From assembly GCA_910579575.1 (NCBI GenBank), contig CAJTUM010000003.1, positions 1 to 64,000 on the forward strand: 64,000 nucleotides of DNA, written 5' to 3'. Below are positions 16,473-25,554 of this stretch, piece by piece. Below the pieces are notes generated by a model. The model did no database searches, had not been told where the DNA came from, and saw nothing but the letters and a program-made list of their open reading frames with translations. The stretch comes from an uncultured Eubacteriales bacterium (GTDB lineage Bacteria > Bacillota > Clostridia > Oscillospirales > Butyricicoccaceae). The stretch's first letter is position 1, and each line of letters starts with the position of its first letter. A program made the position numbers and the translations under genes.

Positions 16473-16979
16473 TTACTTAATTACTTACTTGAAGCCGGAA
16501 AGTTCTCGGCACTCAAAGCGATTCACAAATACCTTTTCGGTGAAATTTATGACTTTGCCGGCGAGCTGCGAACCGTCAATATCGCAAAGGGCAACTTCCG
16601 TTTTGCACCGGTGATGTATTTGCAGGCGGCGATTGAGAACATTGACAAGATGCCGCAGTCCACTTTTGATGAGATCGTCGAGAAGTATGTGGAAATGAAT
16701 ACTGTGCATCCCTTTCGAGAAGGAAACGGACGCAGTACTCGAATTTGGTTGGATTTGATTCTGAAAACCGAGCTTCACAAGGTTATTGACTGGAGCAAGG
16801 TGGACAAAGAGGACCATCTGTCGGCGATGGAACGCAGCCCTATCAAGGACATTGAAATCAAACACCTACTAAGAGCGGCGCTAACCGATGAGGTCGATAG
16901 CCGAGAGGTCTATATGAAGGGCATCGATCACAGTTACTATTACGAGGGATATACATCATTTAAGAGTGAAGAGTTATAG
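16473..16979 (+). pseudogene. fic: Fic/DOC-family protein, N-terminus missing
   Basis: The plus frame open from 16473 gives about 168 residues starting inside the protein (LEAGKFSALKAIHKYLFGEI, DFAGELRTVNIAKGNF) and including the full Fic motif HPFREGNGRSTR (about residue 87 of this fragment). Fic enzymes transfer AMP from ATP to target hydroxyls. Relatives found next to type I restriction genes have about 35-40 further N-terminal residues, absent here; no ribosome site precedes the internal GTG 16611. The catalytic site is intact, but with the start gone the gene is likely dead. hsdM follows 50 bp later. Confidence 0.75.
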
Positions 16980-17029
16980 AATACCTCATCTCAATTAACG
17001 GATTCTCAGAAAAAACGGGAGCAACGACA

Positions 17030-18126
17030 ATGGCTGAAAAGAGCAGTGCGAATATTGGCTTTGAAAAGCAGATTTGGGACGCAGCCTGGTCCTTTGGGGG
17101 TATATCTCCGCAGCAGAGTACAGAAAGGTCATTGTCGGTCTGATCTTTCTGCGGTACATCTCCAGTGCCTTTGAGAAGCGGTACAATAAGCTTGTCGCAG
17201 AGGGTGAAGGCTTCGAGGACGATAGAGATGCCTATGCCGAGGACAACATCTTCTTTGTCCCTGAAAATGCCCTCTGATCAAAAATTGTCTCCTCCGCACA
17301 TACACCTGAAATCGGTACTGTCATAGATGAGGCTATGAGAGCTATTGAAGCGGAGAATAAGAGTCTCAAAAATGTGTTGCCGAAGAATTACGCAAGCCTG
17401 GACTTGGACAAGCGGGTTTTGGGCGATGTTGTTGACCTTTTTACCAACATGGACATGGGAGACACTGAGGAAAGCAAGGACTTGCTCGGCCGAACCTATG
17501 AATACTGTATCGCTTGTGGCAATCCTCAAACCCTTTGAGAATTGCCGGGTGTACGACCCCTGTTGCGGAAGCGGCGGTATGTTTGTCCAGAACGCCAAGT
17601 TCATTCAAGCGCACAGCAGCAAGCGTGGTGCGATTGCGGTATATGGGCAGGAATCCAACGCCGACACTTGGAAAATGGCAAAGGTGAATATGGCGATCAG
17701 AGGCATTGATGCGAACTTCATCATGGCGAATCCCCCCTTCAATCTCTCGAATTGGGGACAGGACAAGCTGAAAGATGATGTTCGCTGGAAGTTCGGCACA
17801 CCTCCTGCTGGAAACGCCAACTATGCGTGAATTCAGCACATGATCCATCATCTTGCGCCGAATGGAAAAATCGGTCTTGTCCTTGCCAACGGCGCTCTTT
17901 CTTCACAGAGCAGCGGCGAGGGAGAAATCCGCAAGAAGATTATTCAGGCAGACCTTGTGGAAGGTATCGTTGCCCTTCCCACGCAGCTCTTTTACAGTGT
18001 CACGATTCCGGTCACGCTTTGGTTTATCTCCAAGGACAAGAAGCAAAAGGGAAAAACGCTGTTTATCGACGCTCGCAAGATGGGCTACTATGAAGATATC
18101 ATTGACTTGCGTATGGAGGTTTCTTA
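17030..18126 (+). pseudogene. hsdM: Type I restriction-modification methylase subunit, decayed
   Basis: Starts well (GGGAG then ATG 17030; MAEKSSANIGFEKQIWDAA) but is broken many times: a one-base loss near 17085; TGA at 17275-17277 where relatives have Trp; loss of about 25 codons between YEYCIA and LVAILKPF near 17520, removing the GGEFYTP region; loss of about 20 codons before IMANPPFNLS near 17717; TGA at 17828-17830 in place of Trp in NYAWIQHM. The SAM motif DPCCGSGGMF and the catalytic NPPF are still readable in separate frames. Similarity ends near DLRMEVSY, before the C-terminal part. hsdS and hsdR are not in the window. Confidence 0.88.
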
Positions 18127-18498
18127 TCCCTTCTTACTCAAAGTACATAGTACAAAGGAGGTTGCATTTTCTCGAAGGTGCGATTTTCAGAAACGCGCCT
18201 TGCCTTTCAAACTGGCTTTTCAATTAGATTTTGACCCGGTTTTTTTGACTTTTAATTTCTGAAGGTGATCTGCTTCTAATTTTTACTTCATTAATTGGTT
18301 TGATTTTCCCTCCACCACCGATCATGAGAATGAATATATCGATAACTTCCTGCCATGATATTTTTCTACTCTCAAACTGTTTGTGATGAAAGGCAGGGTT
18401 TCCGGTTTCGAGATTGATTTTATAAGTACTTTCATGCCAAAGTGTTTTTAATGGGGTATGATAGTCAAATTTCCAATGCGAAATTGGAGTTTTGATAA
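18127..18498. other. AT-rich relic DNA without a supported gene
   Basis: Composition is clearly more AT-rich than flanks. A minus frame (18224-18541, about 105 codons, with NPAFHHKQFESRKISWQEV) is open but has no ribosome site and no recognised family. A likely patch of transferred DNA joined to hsdM on one side and a lysR relic on the other. Confidence 0.5.
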
Positions 18499-19085
18499 TT
18501 ACAGCATAGGCGGTTTCTGTAGGAAAGCGATCGCGCCGCAAGCGCTTGGTTCGTGGCGTCTAAAAATTTCTGTACCACAGGCGACGAGTCGGGAGCATGA
18601 AGCGGCCCAAATAGCCAGCCGATTTTTTTGCGCCAGCGGATGATAAATGGACATGGCGCAGCACAAAGGCTGGCGGCTCAGCTCAAAAGCGGCGCAGCCT
18701 CTGAGATTCAGCATCGTCTCGTCAAAAATGCCCGCCACGATATCAATGTTTTGCCCCAAATGAGCCAAGATCTCTTGAGCGTTTTCCGGCGTGTTTTCAA
18801 AATTGACAATCTGAAATTTCAGCTCGGGCCGAAGCGCGCGAATTTGCGGCCATAAATCGATCAAAACTTGATGAGAGGTCGTCAAAGAAGCGCCGATGCG
18901 GACGATATTATTGTTGCTCTGCATGACGTTTTGCGCTCTGGTCTGGGGTCCTTGGCATACTGAATCATGTATTTGACGTCTTGGTAATAGGATTTTCCGG
19001 CGTCGGTCAAAGTCAGCCTCCGAGGCGTGCGGATAAAAAGCTGCGCGCCCAAATTTTTCGAAGAGCCGGAGGAGCGCTTGCCTCT
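18499..19085 (-). pseudogene. LysR-family regulator, frameshifted and truncated
   Basis: The minus strand from about 19065 encodes the end of the winged helix of a LysR regulator (KNLGAQLFIRTPRRLTLTDAG, KSYYQDVKYMIQYAKD). Near 18930 the frame shifts, and from 18924 the effector-binding domain starts (NNNIVRIGASLTTSHQVLIDLWPQIR, then HLGQNIDIVAGIFDE). The first 25-30 residues of the helix-turn-helix and the last part of the effector domain are missing. No neighbouring target gene survives. Clearly a relic. Confidence 0.8.
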
Positions 19086-19146
19086 CATACTATAGTTGCG
19101 CCTTCAGGCTCGCGGCTGAAGCGCTCTTTGTTTCTCTGAAAAAGCA

Positions 19147-19178
19147 AAAAGATAACCGCCGTAAGGCGGTTATCTTTT
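19147..19178 (-). terminator. Terminator of the lipoprotein gene
   Basis: Perfect stem AAAAGATAACCGCC/GGCGGTTATCTTTT, loop GTAA. Confidence 0.9.
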
Positions 19179-19199
19179 CATCTTATATCTCGAGCTGAA

Positions 19200-19787
19200 T
19201 TAGCCGTTCATAACCTCGGTCAGGCCCTCTGTCAGAGTCTGAGCGTCGGACTGATACTCTGTCATCTTCTCGGTCAGCTCGGCCAGCTTTTCCTGAGCCT
19301 TGTCGGCCTGCTCGGGGTCTACGGCCAGCTCCATCATTTCAACGGTCAGGTCCAGCATCTCGACGCTGGCTTCGCAGCCGGATTTGATCTTGGCCTGAGC
19401 GGCGGCAAACTTCTCGGGAGCCTTCAGGTCAGCCAGCTCCTGATACAGGGGCTTCATCTCCGCCACGACGTCGATCAGATCGTTGATGGCGCCTTCCGGG
19501 TCGGTGGCGGCCTTGGTCTGAGCAGCGTTAACGTCGTTTGTCAGCTCGGTCACTTTATTGCCAATCTCGGTGATTTTAGCCTTGTAATCCTCTTCAGACA
19601 GGGCCTCGCCGCTGTCCTGCTTGTCGTCCTGGGTGCCGTTTTCGTCTTTTTTATCATTGTCCGAAACGCCAGGAGTGGAGCCGCCGTCGTCCTTGGGTTC
19701 TTCGTCTTTGCTGCAGGCGGCCAGGCTCAGCATCATGGCGGCGGCCATCAGCAGAGCCATCAGTTTTTTCATGCTTTTGGAATTCAT
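19200..19787 (-). CDS. Predicted lipoprotein
   Basis: A 195-residue secreted lipoprotein. Signal peptide MKKLMALLMAAAMMLSLAAC ends in the lipobox LAAC (Cys about residue 25). A charged, disordered linker (KDEEPKDDGGSTPGVSDNDK) precedes two long amphipathic helices rich in Glu, Ala and Lys (residues about 65-195) likely to form a coiled-coil or helical bundle. No enzyme motif. AGGAG is 10 bases before the ATG. It has its own strong promoter (19847-19875) and terminator, so it is a monocistronic, well expressed surface protein of unknown role. Confidence 0.75.
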   Translation of the reverse strand: MNSKSMKKLMALLMAAAMMLSLAACSKDEEPKDDGGSTPGVSDNDKKDENGTQDDKQDSGEALSEEDYKAKITEIGNKVTELTNDVNAAQTKAATDPEGAINDLIDVVAEMKPLYQELADLKAPEKFAAAQAKIKSGCEASVEMLDLTVEMMELAVDPEQADKAQEKLAELTEKMTEYQSDAQTLTEGLTEVMNG

Positions 19788-19846
19788 GTGAGTTTTTCTC
19801 CTCTCGCATTTATTGAAGTTTTGTACGCTTTTTCAGCGCCGAAAGT

Positions 19847-19875
19847 AGTATACCATAGCCGTTTTTTAATATCAA
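19847..19875 (-). promoter_or_regulatory. Promoter of the lipoprotein gene
   Basis: TTGATA (19870-19875), 17-base spacer, TATACT (19847-19852) on the minus strand. Confidence 0.75.
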
Positions 19876-20195
19876 GTCCTTTTTCTTAAAATTCTCTTCA
19901 TAACTCTTCACAAAATCGACGCTTTTGCTGAAAATTTTTTGGTTTGGTTGGTTTTTAACGCCACTGGGGCCGTTGATTCTTTGCCAAGCGGTCTTTCCCG
20001 CCCGCCCTTGCCGCCGGTCAACGCTTGGCGATTTTGCATACGCTTTGACAATACGGTTGTACGCGATTGGGGCATATCGATGCTATGGGGAATCGAACCC
20101 CGCGCCCGCCCTAAGGCGCTGCCGTAGCCGGCTCATTCTCAGCCGGCAGAGATCGCGTTCGCCCCGGCGGCGCCCGCAAGAGGCCTGGCAGAGGA
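19876..20195. other. 320-bp intergenic stretch with stem structures
   Basis: No gene is supported. The plus strand has an inverted pair CCAAGCG/CGCTTGG (19984-20029), and the minus strand has a tRNA T-arm-like hairpin (GGGGTTCGATTCCCC, 20087-20102) preceded by GCGCC/GGCGC and GCCGGC repeats. They could be parts of a structured RNA or a decayed tRNA. Confidence 0.4.
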
Positions 20196-20669
20196 TCAAC
20201 TGTTCTGCCCGCTGTTTTCCATCAGATTTTCGCTCCAGTTGATCTGCTGAATACGGTTGTCCAGCAGCCGCAGCTCTTTGGCCAAGACGTCCGTCTGCTT
20301 TTGCAAGGCTCGGACGTCTACTGCGCTGAACACTTTGATTTCCGTACGGGAGACCCGGCGAGCCAGATTGCTGGCCTCGGACAAAAATTCCCGATAGACG
20401 CTGATTTTCAGCTTCAAACAGTCTTTTTTGGCAATCAGTTCGGTCAGACTCTGGCCCTCTTGGCAAACGGCGCAGTTGGTCAGGTTTATGGCCGTTGTCA
20501 GATATTCCAGCCGTTTCAGGCAGCTTTCCAGCTCTTCCGTCAGCTGGGCGGGGTCTTCCGCCGGCGCTTCGCCCTCCTGCACGACGGCGTTGTTCAGCAT
20601 CCGGCAGCGCAGCTGCTGAATCTGCCGATTGAGATCCGCTCTCTCCTGCAAAGCTTCCGCCAATTTCAT
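20196..20669 (-). CDS. DIP1984 family protein
   Basis: A 157-residue helical protein beginning MKLAEALQERADLNRQIQQL with the family hallmarks RCRMLNNAVVQEGEAPAEDP, LTTAINLTNCAV, SRTEIKVFSAVDVRALQKQ and a C-terminal LRLLDNRIQQINW. The whole length is predicted coiled coil. Members are called septicolysin-like or DIP1984; no biochemical role is established to my knowledge. ATG 20669 has GGGAGGG 7 bases upstream. A consensus promoter at 20812-20840 gives a leader of about 135 bases. Confidence 0.82.
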   Translation of the reverse strand: MKLAEALQERADLNRQIQQLRCRMLNNAVVQEGEAPAEDPAQLTEELESCLKRLEYLTTAINLTNCAVCQEGQSLTELIAKKDCLKLKISVYREFLSEASNLARRVSRTEIKVFSAVDVRALQKQTDVLAKELRLLDNRIQQINWSENLMENSGQNS

Positions 20670-20811
20670 CAAAATCCCTCCCCGTCCGTCCCCTGGCGGA
20701 CGTATCGCGCCATCAGCCTTTTCTACAAAAAGCGCCGGCAGCCGGGCGTCATAATAAAATAGCTTGGCCAACCATGGGCCGGCTGCCGACATTCGCCGAC
20801 CCAACGTCGCT

Positions 20812-20840
20812 ATGATACCACCATACGGCTGAAATGTCAA
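20812..20840 (-). promoter_or_regulatory. Promoter of the DIP1984 gene
   Basis: TTGACA (20835-20840), 17 bases, TATCAT (20812-20817). Confidence 0.75.
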
Positions 20841-20939
20841 CTGATTTCATTGTAAATTGCATTGGTTATCATCGCTATTTGCAACTCGTCCCATTTCTGT
20901 TCTCTTTGTAAAATAACAAGCGAGAAAGGCGGCGTGACG

Positions 20940-21284
20940 ATGGACGAATTATCTGTTGAAATCGGAAAAAATATCAGAAAATACCGAAAACTCAGAGGAC
21001 TGACATTGGAAAAGCTGGCCGAGGCATTGGACACCGAAACCAACTATCTGGGGCAATGCGAGCGGGGCGAACGCCGGTTTAGCCTGGATAAGCTGGCGGA
21101 TTTAATTGAATATTTTGGAATCACCGCCAACGATATCATCCCTCCTCCCTCCGCCAAGAGGCAAGCTCGGGAAAACAGCGTTTATCTGCGGCAAATCAAC
21201 GAGCTGCTGGCCGGCTGCACCGAGAATCAACTGGCCGCGGCGCTGCATATGCTGCAAGCCGCCGTGCCTTTTTTGAAGGAATAA
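20940..21284 (+). CDS. XRE-family transcriptional regulator
   Basis: A 114-residue protein with an N-terminal Cro/C1 helix-turn-helix (residues about 8-65: IGKNIRKYRKLRGLTLEKLAEAL, then NYLGQCERGERRFSLDKLADL) and a short C-terminal helical tail (RQINELLAGCTENQLAAAL) probably for dimerisation. ATG 20940 follows a GAAAGGCGG stretch. It faces the DIP1984 gene head to head, with about 100 bp between their promoters and starts, so it could control that gene or itself. Confidence 0.85.
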   Translation: MDELSVEIGKNIRKYRKLRGLTLEKLAEALDTETNYLGQCERGERRFSLDKLADLIEYFGITANDIIPPPSAKRQARENSVYLRQINELLAGCTENQLAAALHMLQAAVPFLKE

Positions 21285-21300
21285 CCGCCGCGGCAAGGCG

Positions 21301-21717
21301 CTAACAATACGCTCCCTCCAGATAATCCTGATAATCGGCAAAAGCCTCTTCTTCCGCGCCTTCCAGCAGATACAGAAAGCAGCCTTCGACGATATCCGCC
21401 CACGCCAGCAGACGCCGGGTCTGGGCTTCCGTAAGCAAACGGTTGCTTCCCAGCATCCCGTCCGGCGACGCCCAGGCTCTGGTCAAATGGACGATTCCCA
21501 CCACATCGGAGACGATTTCCCGGTCCACGGCAGGCGCCAAAAACTCCTCTTTCAGCGCCTTCAAGCATTCCATGACTTCTATCAAGTTTTCTTCCCGCAG
21601 CTCTCCCCGAAAAGGGCGCAGACTGCCCAAAAAGCCCTCGCTCCATTTGGGGTTGTGAATATCGTTGTTTCGGCACGAATGAAACGACAGCAGTTCTTTG
21701 GCTTGATCGCTCTCCAT
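21301..21717 (-). CDS. Hypothetical protein
   Basis: A 138-residue, mostly helical, acidic protein (MESDQAKELLSFHSCRNND; later VVGIVHLTRAWASPDGMLG and DIVEGCFLYLLEGAEEEAF). ATG 21717 has AAAGGAG 8 bases upstream. It converges on the XRE gene with 16 bp between stops and diverges from the MATE gene. No family recognised; the repeated helix pattern suggests a small all-alpha bundle. Confidence 0.6.
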   Translation of the reverse strand: MESDQAKELLSFHSCRNNDIHNPKWSEGFLGSLRPFRGELREENLIEVMECLKALKEEFLAPAVDREIVSDVVGIVHLTRAWASPDGMLGSNRLLTEAQTRRLLAWADIVEGCFLYLLEGAEEEAFADYQDYLEGAYC

Positions 21718-21815
21718 GATTGTTCTCCTTTCCTTTGCTCCAAAGGCTTTTTTGCCTTTTCTGCCAATCAAAATTCTATCCAGAAGACCTTGGTTCGTCA
21801 AGATAGAGGGGCGCC

Positions 21816-21845
21816 TTGACAGCGATCTATCGCCTGTGATAGACT
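21816..21845 (+). promoter_or_regulatory. Promoter with dyad, upstream of MATE gene
   Basis: TTGACA (21816-21821), 18-base spacer, TAGACT (21840-21845). The spacer holds the inverted repeat CTATC-GCCTGT-GATAG, the position where MerR-type or repressor operators sit. Confidence 0.5.
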
Positions 21846-21913
21846 GGTACAGTCGTTCTGCCGCCGGGTTCGGCCGGCGGCTTGATTCATTGGAGAAACA
21901 ACAGGAGGTCTTT

Positions 21914-23296
21914 ATGGCCAAACGAGTCAATTTGTTGGAGGGGCATATTTTATCCTGCCTAACCCAGCTTTCGCTGCCGATTATGGCCACGTCGCTGATC
22001 AACATGGCCTATAATATGACGGATATGATCTGGATCGGCCGAGCCGGCGCCGGGCCGGTGGCCGCTGTGGGCGCGGCGGGAATGTATATGTGGCTTTCCG
22101 AGGGCATCGCGGTGCTGGCCCGGATGGGCGGCCAGGTCAAGGTGGCCCACAGCTTGGGCGCCGGAGACGGCCCTTCCGCCGGCCGGTACGCCCAAAACGC
22201 CTTGCAGCTGGGTCTTGGTCTGGCTCTGCTTTACGCCGCGATCATGGCGATTTTTAACAAGCCCCTCATCGGCTTTTTCAACCTAAACGACCCCGCCGTG
22301 GTACAGGACGCCCGGATTTATCTGGCGTGCGTCTCTTTGGGCATGGTTTTTTCCGTGGCGCTGATCGTCTTCACCGGCCTGATTACCGCCACCGGCAACA
22401 GCCGAACGCCGTTTGTGGCCACAGTGGCCGGGCTGTTGCTCAATATTGTTTTGGACCCCATTCTGATTTTTGGTCTGGGGCCTATCCCCGCCTTGGGGGT
22501 GGGAGGAGCGGCTGCGGCCACCGTGCTGGCCCAGGGGCTGGTGGTTCTTCTTTTTGTGATTTACGCCCGACAGGACGCCCATCTTTTCCAGTATGTCAGC
22601 CTGAAACGCAAACCTGACTGGGCCTGCCAAAGGGAGGTTCTGCGGGTGGGCCTGCCCACAGCCCTTCAGAGTATGCTGTTCACCGCGGTTTCCATGGTCA
22701 TCGCCCGCTTTGTAGCCGTCTGGGGCGACGCCGCTATGGCGGTGCAGAAGGTGGGCAGCCAGATTGAAAGCGTCTCCTGGATGGCGGCGGACGGCTTTTC
22801 TGCGGCCGTCAGCTCATTCGTGGGGCAGAACTACGGCGCCGGCAATTTGCAGCGGGCCAAAAAGGGCTATTGGATCAGCCTGGCCGTCACGGCGGCTTGG
22901 GGAACCTTCTGCTCTCTGCTGTTGATTTTCTGCGCCGGCCCCATTTTCCATATTTTCATCCCGGAGGAGGCTGTTCTTCCCTTGGGCGTCTCCTACCTGA
23001 CCATTTTGGGCCTTGCCCAAATGCCCATGTGCGTGGATATCGTCAACGGCGGCGCTTTCGCCGGATACGGCCGCACGCTGCCGCCGGCTCTGGCCTCCAC
23101 CCTGCTGGTGGCCTGTCGCATTCCTCTGTGCATGGCGCTCTCTCGCACGGCCTTAGGCCTGGACGGCATTTGGTGGAGCATTTCCCTCACCTGCGCGCTG
23201 CGGGGCGTCGTTTCCATGGGCATGATCTGTTTGTTTTTCCGCTGGCAGAAAAAGAACCCGGAAAAAGCCGCCTCCGCCGCTCTCCCTCAACCCTGA
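21914..23296 (+). CDS. MATE family efflux transporter
   Basis: A 460-residue, 12-helix MATE protein (Na+ or H+ driven export of cationic drugs or metabolites). Seen: LSLPIMATSLINMAYNMTDMIWIG (helix 1), the repeat-half signature TALQSMLFTAVSMVIARFVA, and SSFVGQNYGAGN, the conserved GQNxGAG of helix 7-8. ATG 21914 has CAGGAGG 7 bases before. Single gene with promoter and convergent terminator. Substrate cannot be told. Confidence 0.92.
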   Translation: MAKRVNLLEGHILSCLTQLSLPIMATSLINMAYNMTDMIWIGRAGAGPVAAVGAAGMYMWLSEGIAVLARMGGQVKVAHSLGAGDGPSAGRYAQNALQLGLGLALLYAAIMAIFNKPLIGFFNLNDPAVVQDARIYLACVSLGMVFSVALIVFTGLITATGNSRTPFVATVAGLLLNIVLDPILIFGLGPIPALGVGGAAAATVLAQGLVVLLFVIYARQDAHLFQYVSLKRKPDWACQREVLRVGLPTALQSMLFTAVSMVIARFVAVWGDAAMAVQKVGSQIESVSWMAADGFSAAVSSFVGQNYGAGNLQRAKKGYWISLAVTAAWGTFCSLLLIFCAGPIFHIFIPEEAVLPLGVSYLTILGLAQMPMCVDIVNGGAFAGYGRTLPPALASTLLVACRIPLCMALSRTALGLDGIWWSISLTCALRGVVSMGMICLFFRWQKKNPEKAASAALPQP

Positions 23297-23297
23297 C

Positions 23298-23333
23298 CAA
23301 AAAGACCTCTTCCTGCGGGAAGAGGTCTTTTTT
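23298..23333. terminator. Bidirectional terminator between MATE and blaR1-like genes
   Basis: Stem AAAAAGACCTCTTCC/GGGAAGAGGTCTTTTTT, loop TGC, between convergent genes. Confidence 0.9.
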
Positions 23334-23336
23334 CGT

Positions 23337-25541
23337 TTATTCTGCAACAGGCTGGATTCCAGTCAATTCTCCTTTGTCGTTATAGACGGTTTTCAGCTTG
23401 ATTTTTCCCGGCCGGGAGGAACCAAAGGTAAAAACGCCTCCCGAAGGGCTGATATCGGCGAAGCCGCCCACGATTTCTCCTTTGTAATACAGATTCCGCT
23501 CCAAGCCGCCGTCACTCTGCTCCTCCTTATAAACCAAGCCGTATTTCCGGTATTTTTGGAACAGGTCGGCGGTAGGAACCCTCTCCTCCGTTTCGCCGCT
23601 GGAAAAAACTTGGGCGATAGAAGTTTCTCCCTGATTCTGGATGGGCTTCAGCCCTGTCAGCTTGCCGTTTTCATAGACCGCCTCCAGATCCAGCGCCTCT
23701 GGGCCCAGATCGCTTCCATACATATTGTTGGCGATCCACACGCCCTTCTCCTGGTCGTAGACGCTGTGAACAGGTTTTCCATTCCAGCTCATGGTCAGCT
23801 TGTAGGGGCTGTTTTGGTAGGTCAGGCCAAAGGGAGCGTAAGCCTCCAACAGCTTTTGCGTCTCCTGGTCGTTTTCCGCCGTTTCAGCCGTCGTCGCTTC
23901 CAGAGACGGATTGACCATCTGCTGCATACGCCGCTCCGCCTCTTTGTCCGTCATCTTCTCCAGCCGGAGAATGGATCCGAAGGGGTCCAAGCTGCCGTCC
24001 CCATTTTGCCGGGTCTGACGAACCGTCCGCAGATTGACAGCGCCGTCTTCATGGAAATAAACGCATCGGCTGGAAATCGCCCCTGGCTCCAGCTCTACGC
24101 TGTCTTCAAAATAACGGACCTTCTCTCCCTGATACCAAAGTTCTCCCGCCGCGCCTTCCGCCAAGCCAAAAGGCCGATACTCCTCATAGGAGGCTGGCTG
24201 GGCGCTGGAAAACCGGTCTTCCAGGTTCATCATCAGCATGGTATCGTCCGAACCGTCCACTGTTTTGGAAACCAGAACGCCTCGACCGATATCCGCCAAA
24301 ACGCTTTCGTACAAGGCGACGGTTTCATCGACCATTTTCTGATCCCAGATAAATTCTCCTCGGCCGGCTGTCCAGCCCTTCTCGCCGATCATGCTCTGAA
24401 GCTGAATTTTCTCCTGCTCCAGCCAGGCGGCGTATTCGTCATAGGTCCACCAGACGACCTCCGGCGTGGGATACCGGGCGTCAAATTCCTCCGGCGTCAG
24501 AGCCTCGAAGGTTTTGCCGCCGTCTGTGCTGTAATAGGTTTTGCCGTCCTGGGGGTCGGTATAGGAGAGCATGGTTTGCTCCATATTCTGCGCCTGATCC
24601 TGCCGCTCCAAAGGGCCGGCGGCGGCCAAAACGGCGGCGCCGCCCACCAGCAGGCAAGCGGCGGCCCCAGCCGCCCAAGATGTTTTTTTCCATTTCATCA
24701 TGGTAACGATCCTTTCTTCCACTGCGTTTTTACTGAAACTGCTGGAAACGGGGCTCCAGCCGCCCCGGGCCTCTTCCATGCGAATCAGAGCCATGGCATA
24801 GGCCCGCCGGGCGCCTTGGCCCAGCTGGCGGAGAGCCGCCTGGTCGCAGGCCATCTCAATATCCCGGTTGGCTAAGCTGACCATCAGCCAGACCAAGGGA
24901 TTGAACCAATGGACGCACAAAGCGGCGGTCAGCGCCAGCTTAGCCGCGGCGTCCCACCGGCGGATATGGGCGTATTCATGGGCCAGCACATAAGGCATGA
25001 CTTGCCCATCCTCCCAATCGACGCCTTTGGGCAGCAAAATCACCGGGCGAAACAGGCCATAGGTCAACGGCGCAGAAATGCGATCCGACTGCCGAAGAAC
25101 CGCCGGACGGCGGAGAGGGCAGGCCTCCGCCCAGCGCCGGGCCTCCTCATTTTCCACCGGCAAGGATTGCCGAAACTCCCGACAGCATTTGAGATAGGCC
25201 GCCAAAAAATAGCCGCCCAAGGCCAGAGCGCCGGCCAGCCAAATCATCCGCCCCCAGTCCAACGACAAATCGCCGGCAAGGCTCCCGGCCTCTGCAATCG
25301 TCTCGCTTTCTACGACGTCCCAAGCTTGGATTGCCGGCAAAGTCGCCCCTTCCCATGGCTGCGGCGGGTCCGCAAAGACGGGAAACAAGGGAAGCGAAAC
25401 GGGAAGCAGCAGCCGGACCAGAATCAACTCCCATAGAACCGGAAAGGTCCATTTGGGCAGCCGGCGGAGCGCCAGCGCTCGAAGAAGCGTTGCGGCCGCA
25501 ATCATCCCGCTGCCCACAGCGCTCATTTGCAGCAAGCTCAT
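23337..25541 (-). CDS. BlaR1-like M56 metallopeptidase sensor with unusual C-terminus
   Basis: A 734-residue protein. Residues 1-300 form the BlaR1/MecR1 membrane-embedded M56 peptidase with helices and the zinc motif HEYAH (about residue 190), then WFNPLVWLMVSLANRDIEMACD with the third ligand region. One more membrane helix (AAGAAACLLVGGAAVLAAA) leads to about 400 extracellular residues that do not contain a penicillin-binding S-x-x-K serine site; instead they have repeated short modules (DPQDGKTYYSTDGGKTFEAL, then GLTYQNSPYKLTM / GLVYKEEQSDGG). So the sensed signal is probably not a beta-lactam. ATG 25541 is chosen (GGTGAGG upstream); GTG 25553 is possible. Follows blaI. Confidence 0.85.
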   Translation of the reverse strand: MSLLQMSAVGSGMIAAATLLRALALRRLPKWTFPVLWELILVRLLLPVSLPLFPVFADPPQPWEGATLPAIQAWDVVESETIAEAGSLAGDLSLDWGRMIWLAGALALGGYFLAAYLKCCREFRQSLPVENEEARRWAEACPLRRPAVLRQSDRISAPLTYGLFRPVILLPKGVDWEDGQVMPYVLAHEYAHIRRWDAAAKLALTAALCVHWFNPLVWLMVSLANRDIEMACDQAALRQLGQGARRAYAMALIRMEEARGGWSPVSSSFSKNAVEERIVTMMKWKKTSWAAGAAACLLVGGAAVLAAAGPLERQDQAQNMEQTMLSYTDPQDGKTYYSTDGGKTFEALTPEEFDARYPTPEVVWWTYDEYAAWLEQEKIQLQSMIGEKGWTAGRGEFIWDQKMVDETVALYESVLADIGRGVLVSKTVDGSDDTMLMMNLEDRFSSAQPASYEEYRPFGLAEGAAGELWYQGEKVRYFEDSVELEPGAISSRCVYFHEDGAVNLRTVRQTRQNGDGSLDPFGSILRLEKMTDKEAERRMQQMVNPSLEATTAETAENDQETQKLLEAYAPFGLTYQNSPYKLTMSWNGKPVHSVYDQEKGVWIANNMYGSDLGPEALDLEAVYENGKLTGLKPIQNQGETSIAQVFSSGETEERVPTADLFQKYRKYGLVYKEEQSDGGLERNLYYKGEIVGGFADISPSGGVFTFGSSRPGKIKLKTVYNDKGELTGIQPVAE

Positions 25542-25554
25542 GGCTTTCCTCACC

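Noticed and set aside
1865..17830. TGA recoded as tryptophan
   Set aside because: Many intact genes in the window end with TGA and use TGG for Trp; the TGA codons are only in decayed genes.
18224..18541. Minus-strand frame of about 105 codons
   Set aside because: No ribosome site or family; runs across relic DNA and into lysR remnant.
20083..20110. tRNA or tmRNA end on the minus strand
   Set aside because: T-arm only; no acceptor partner, no CCA and no tag frame. Kept only as a low-interest observation.
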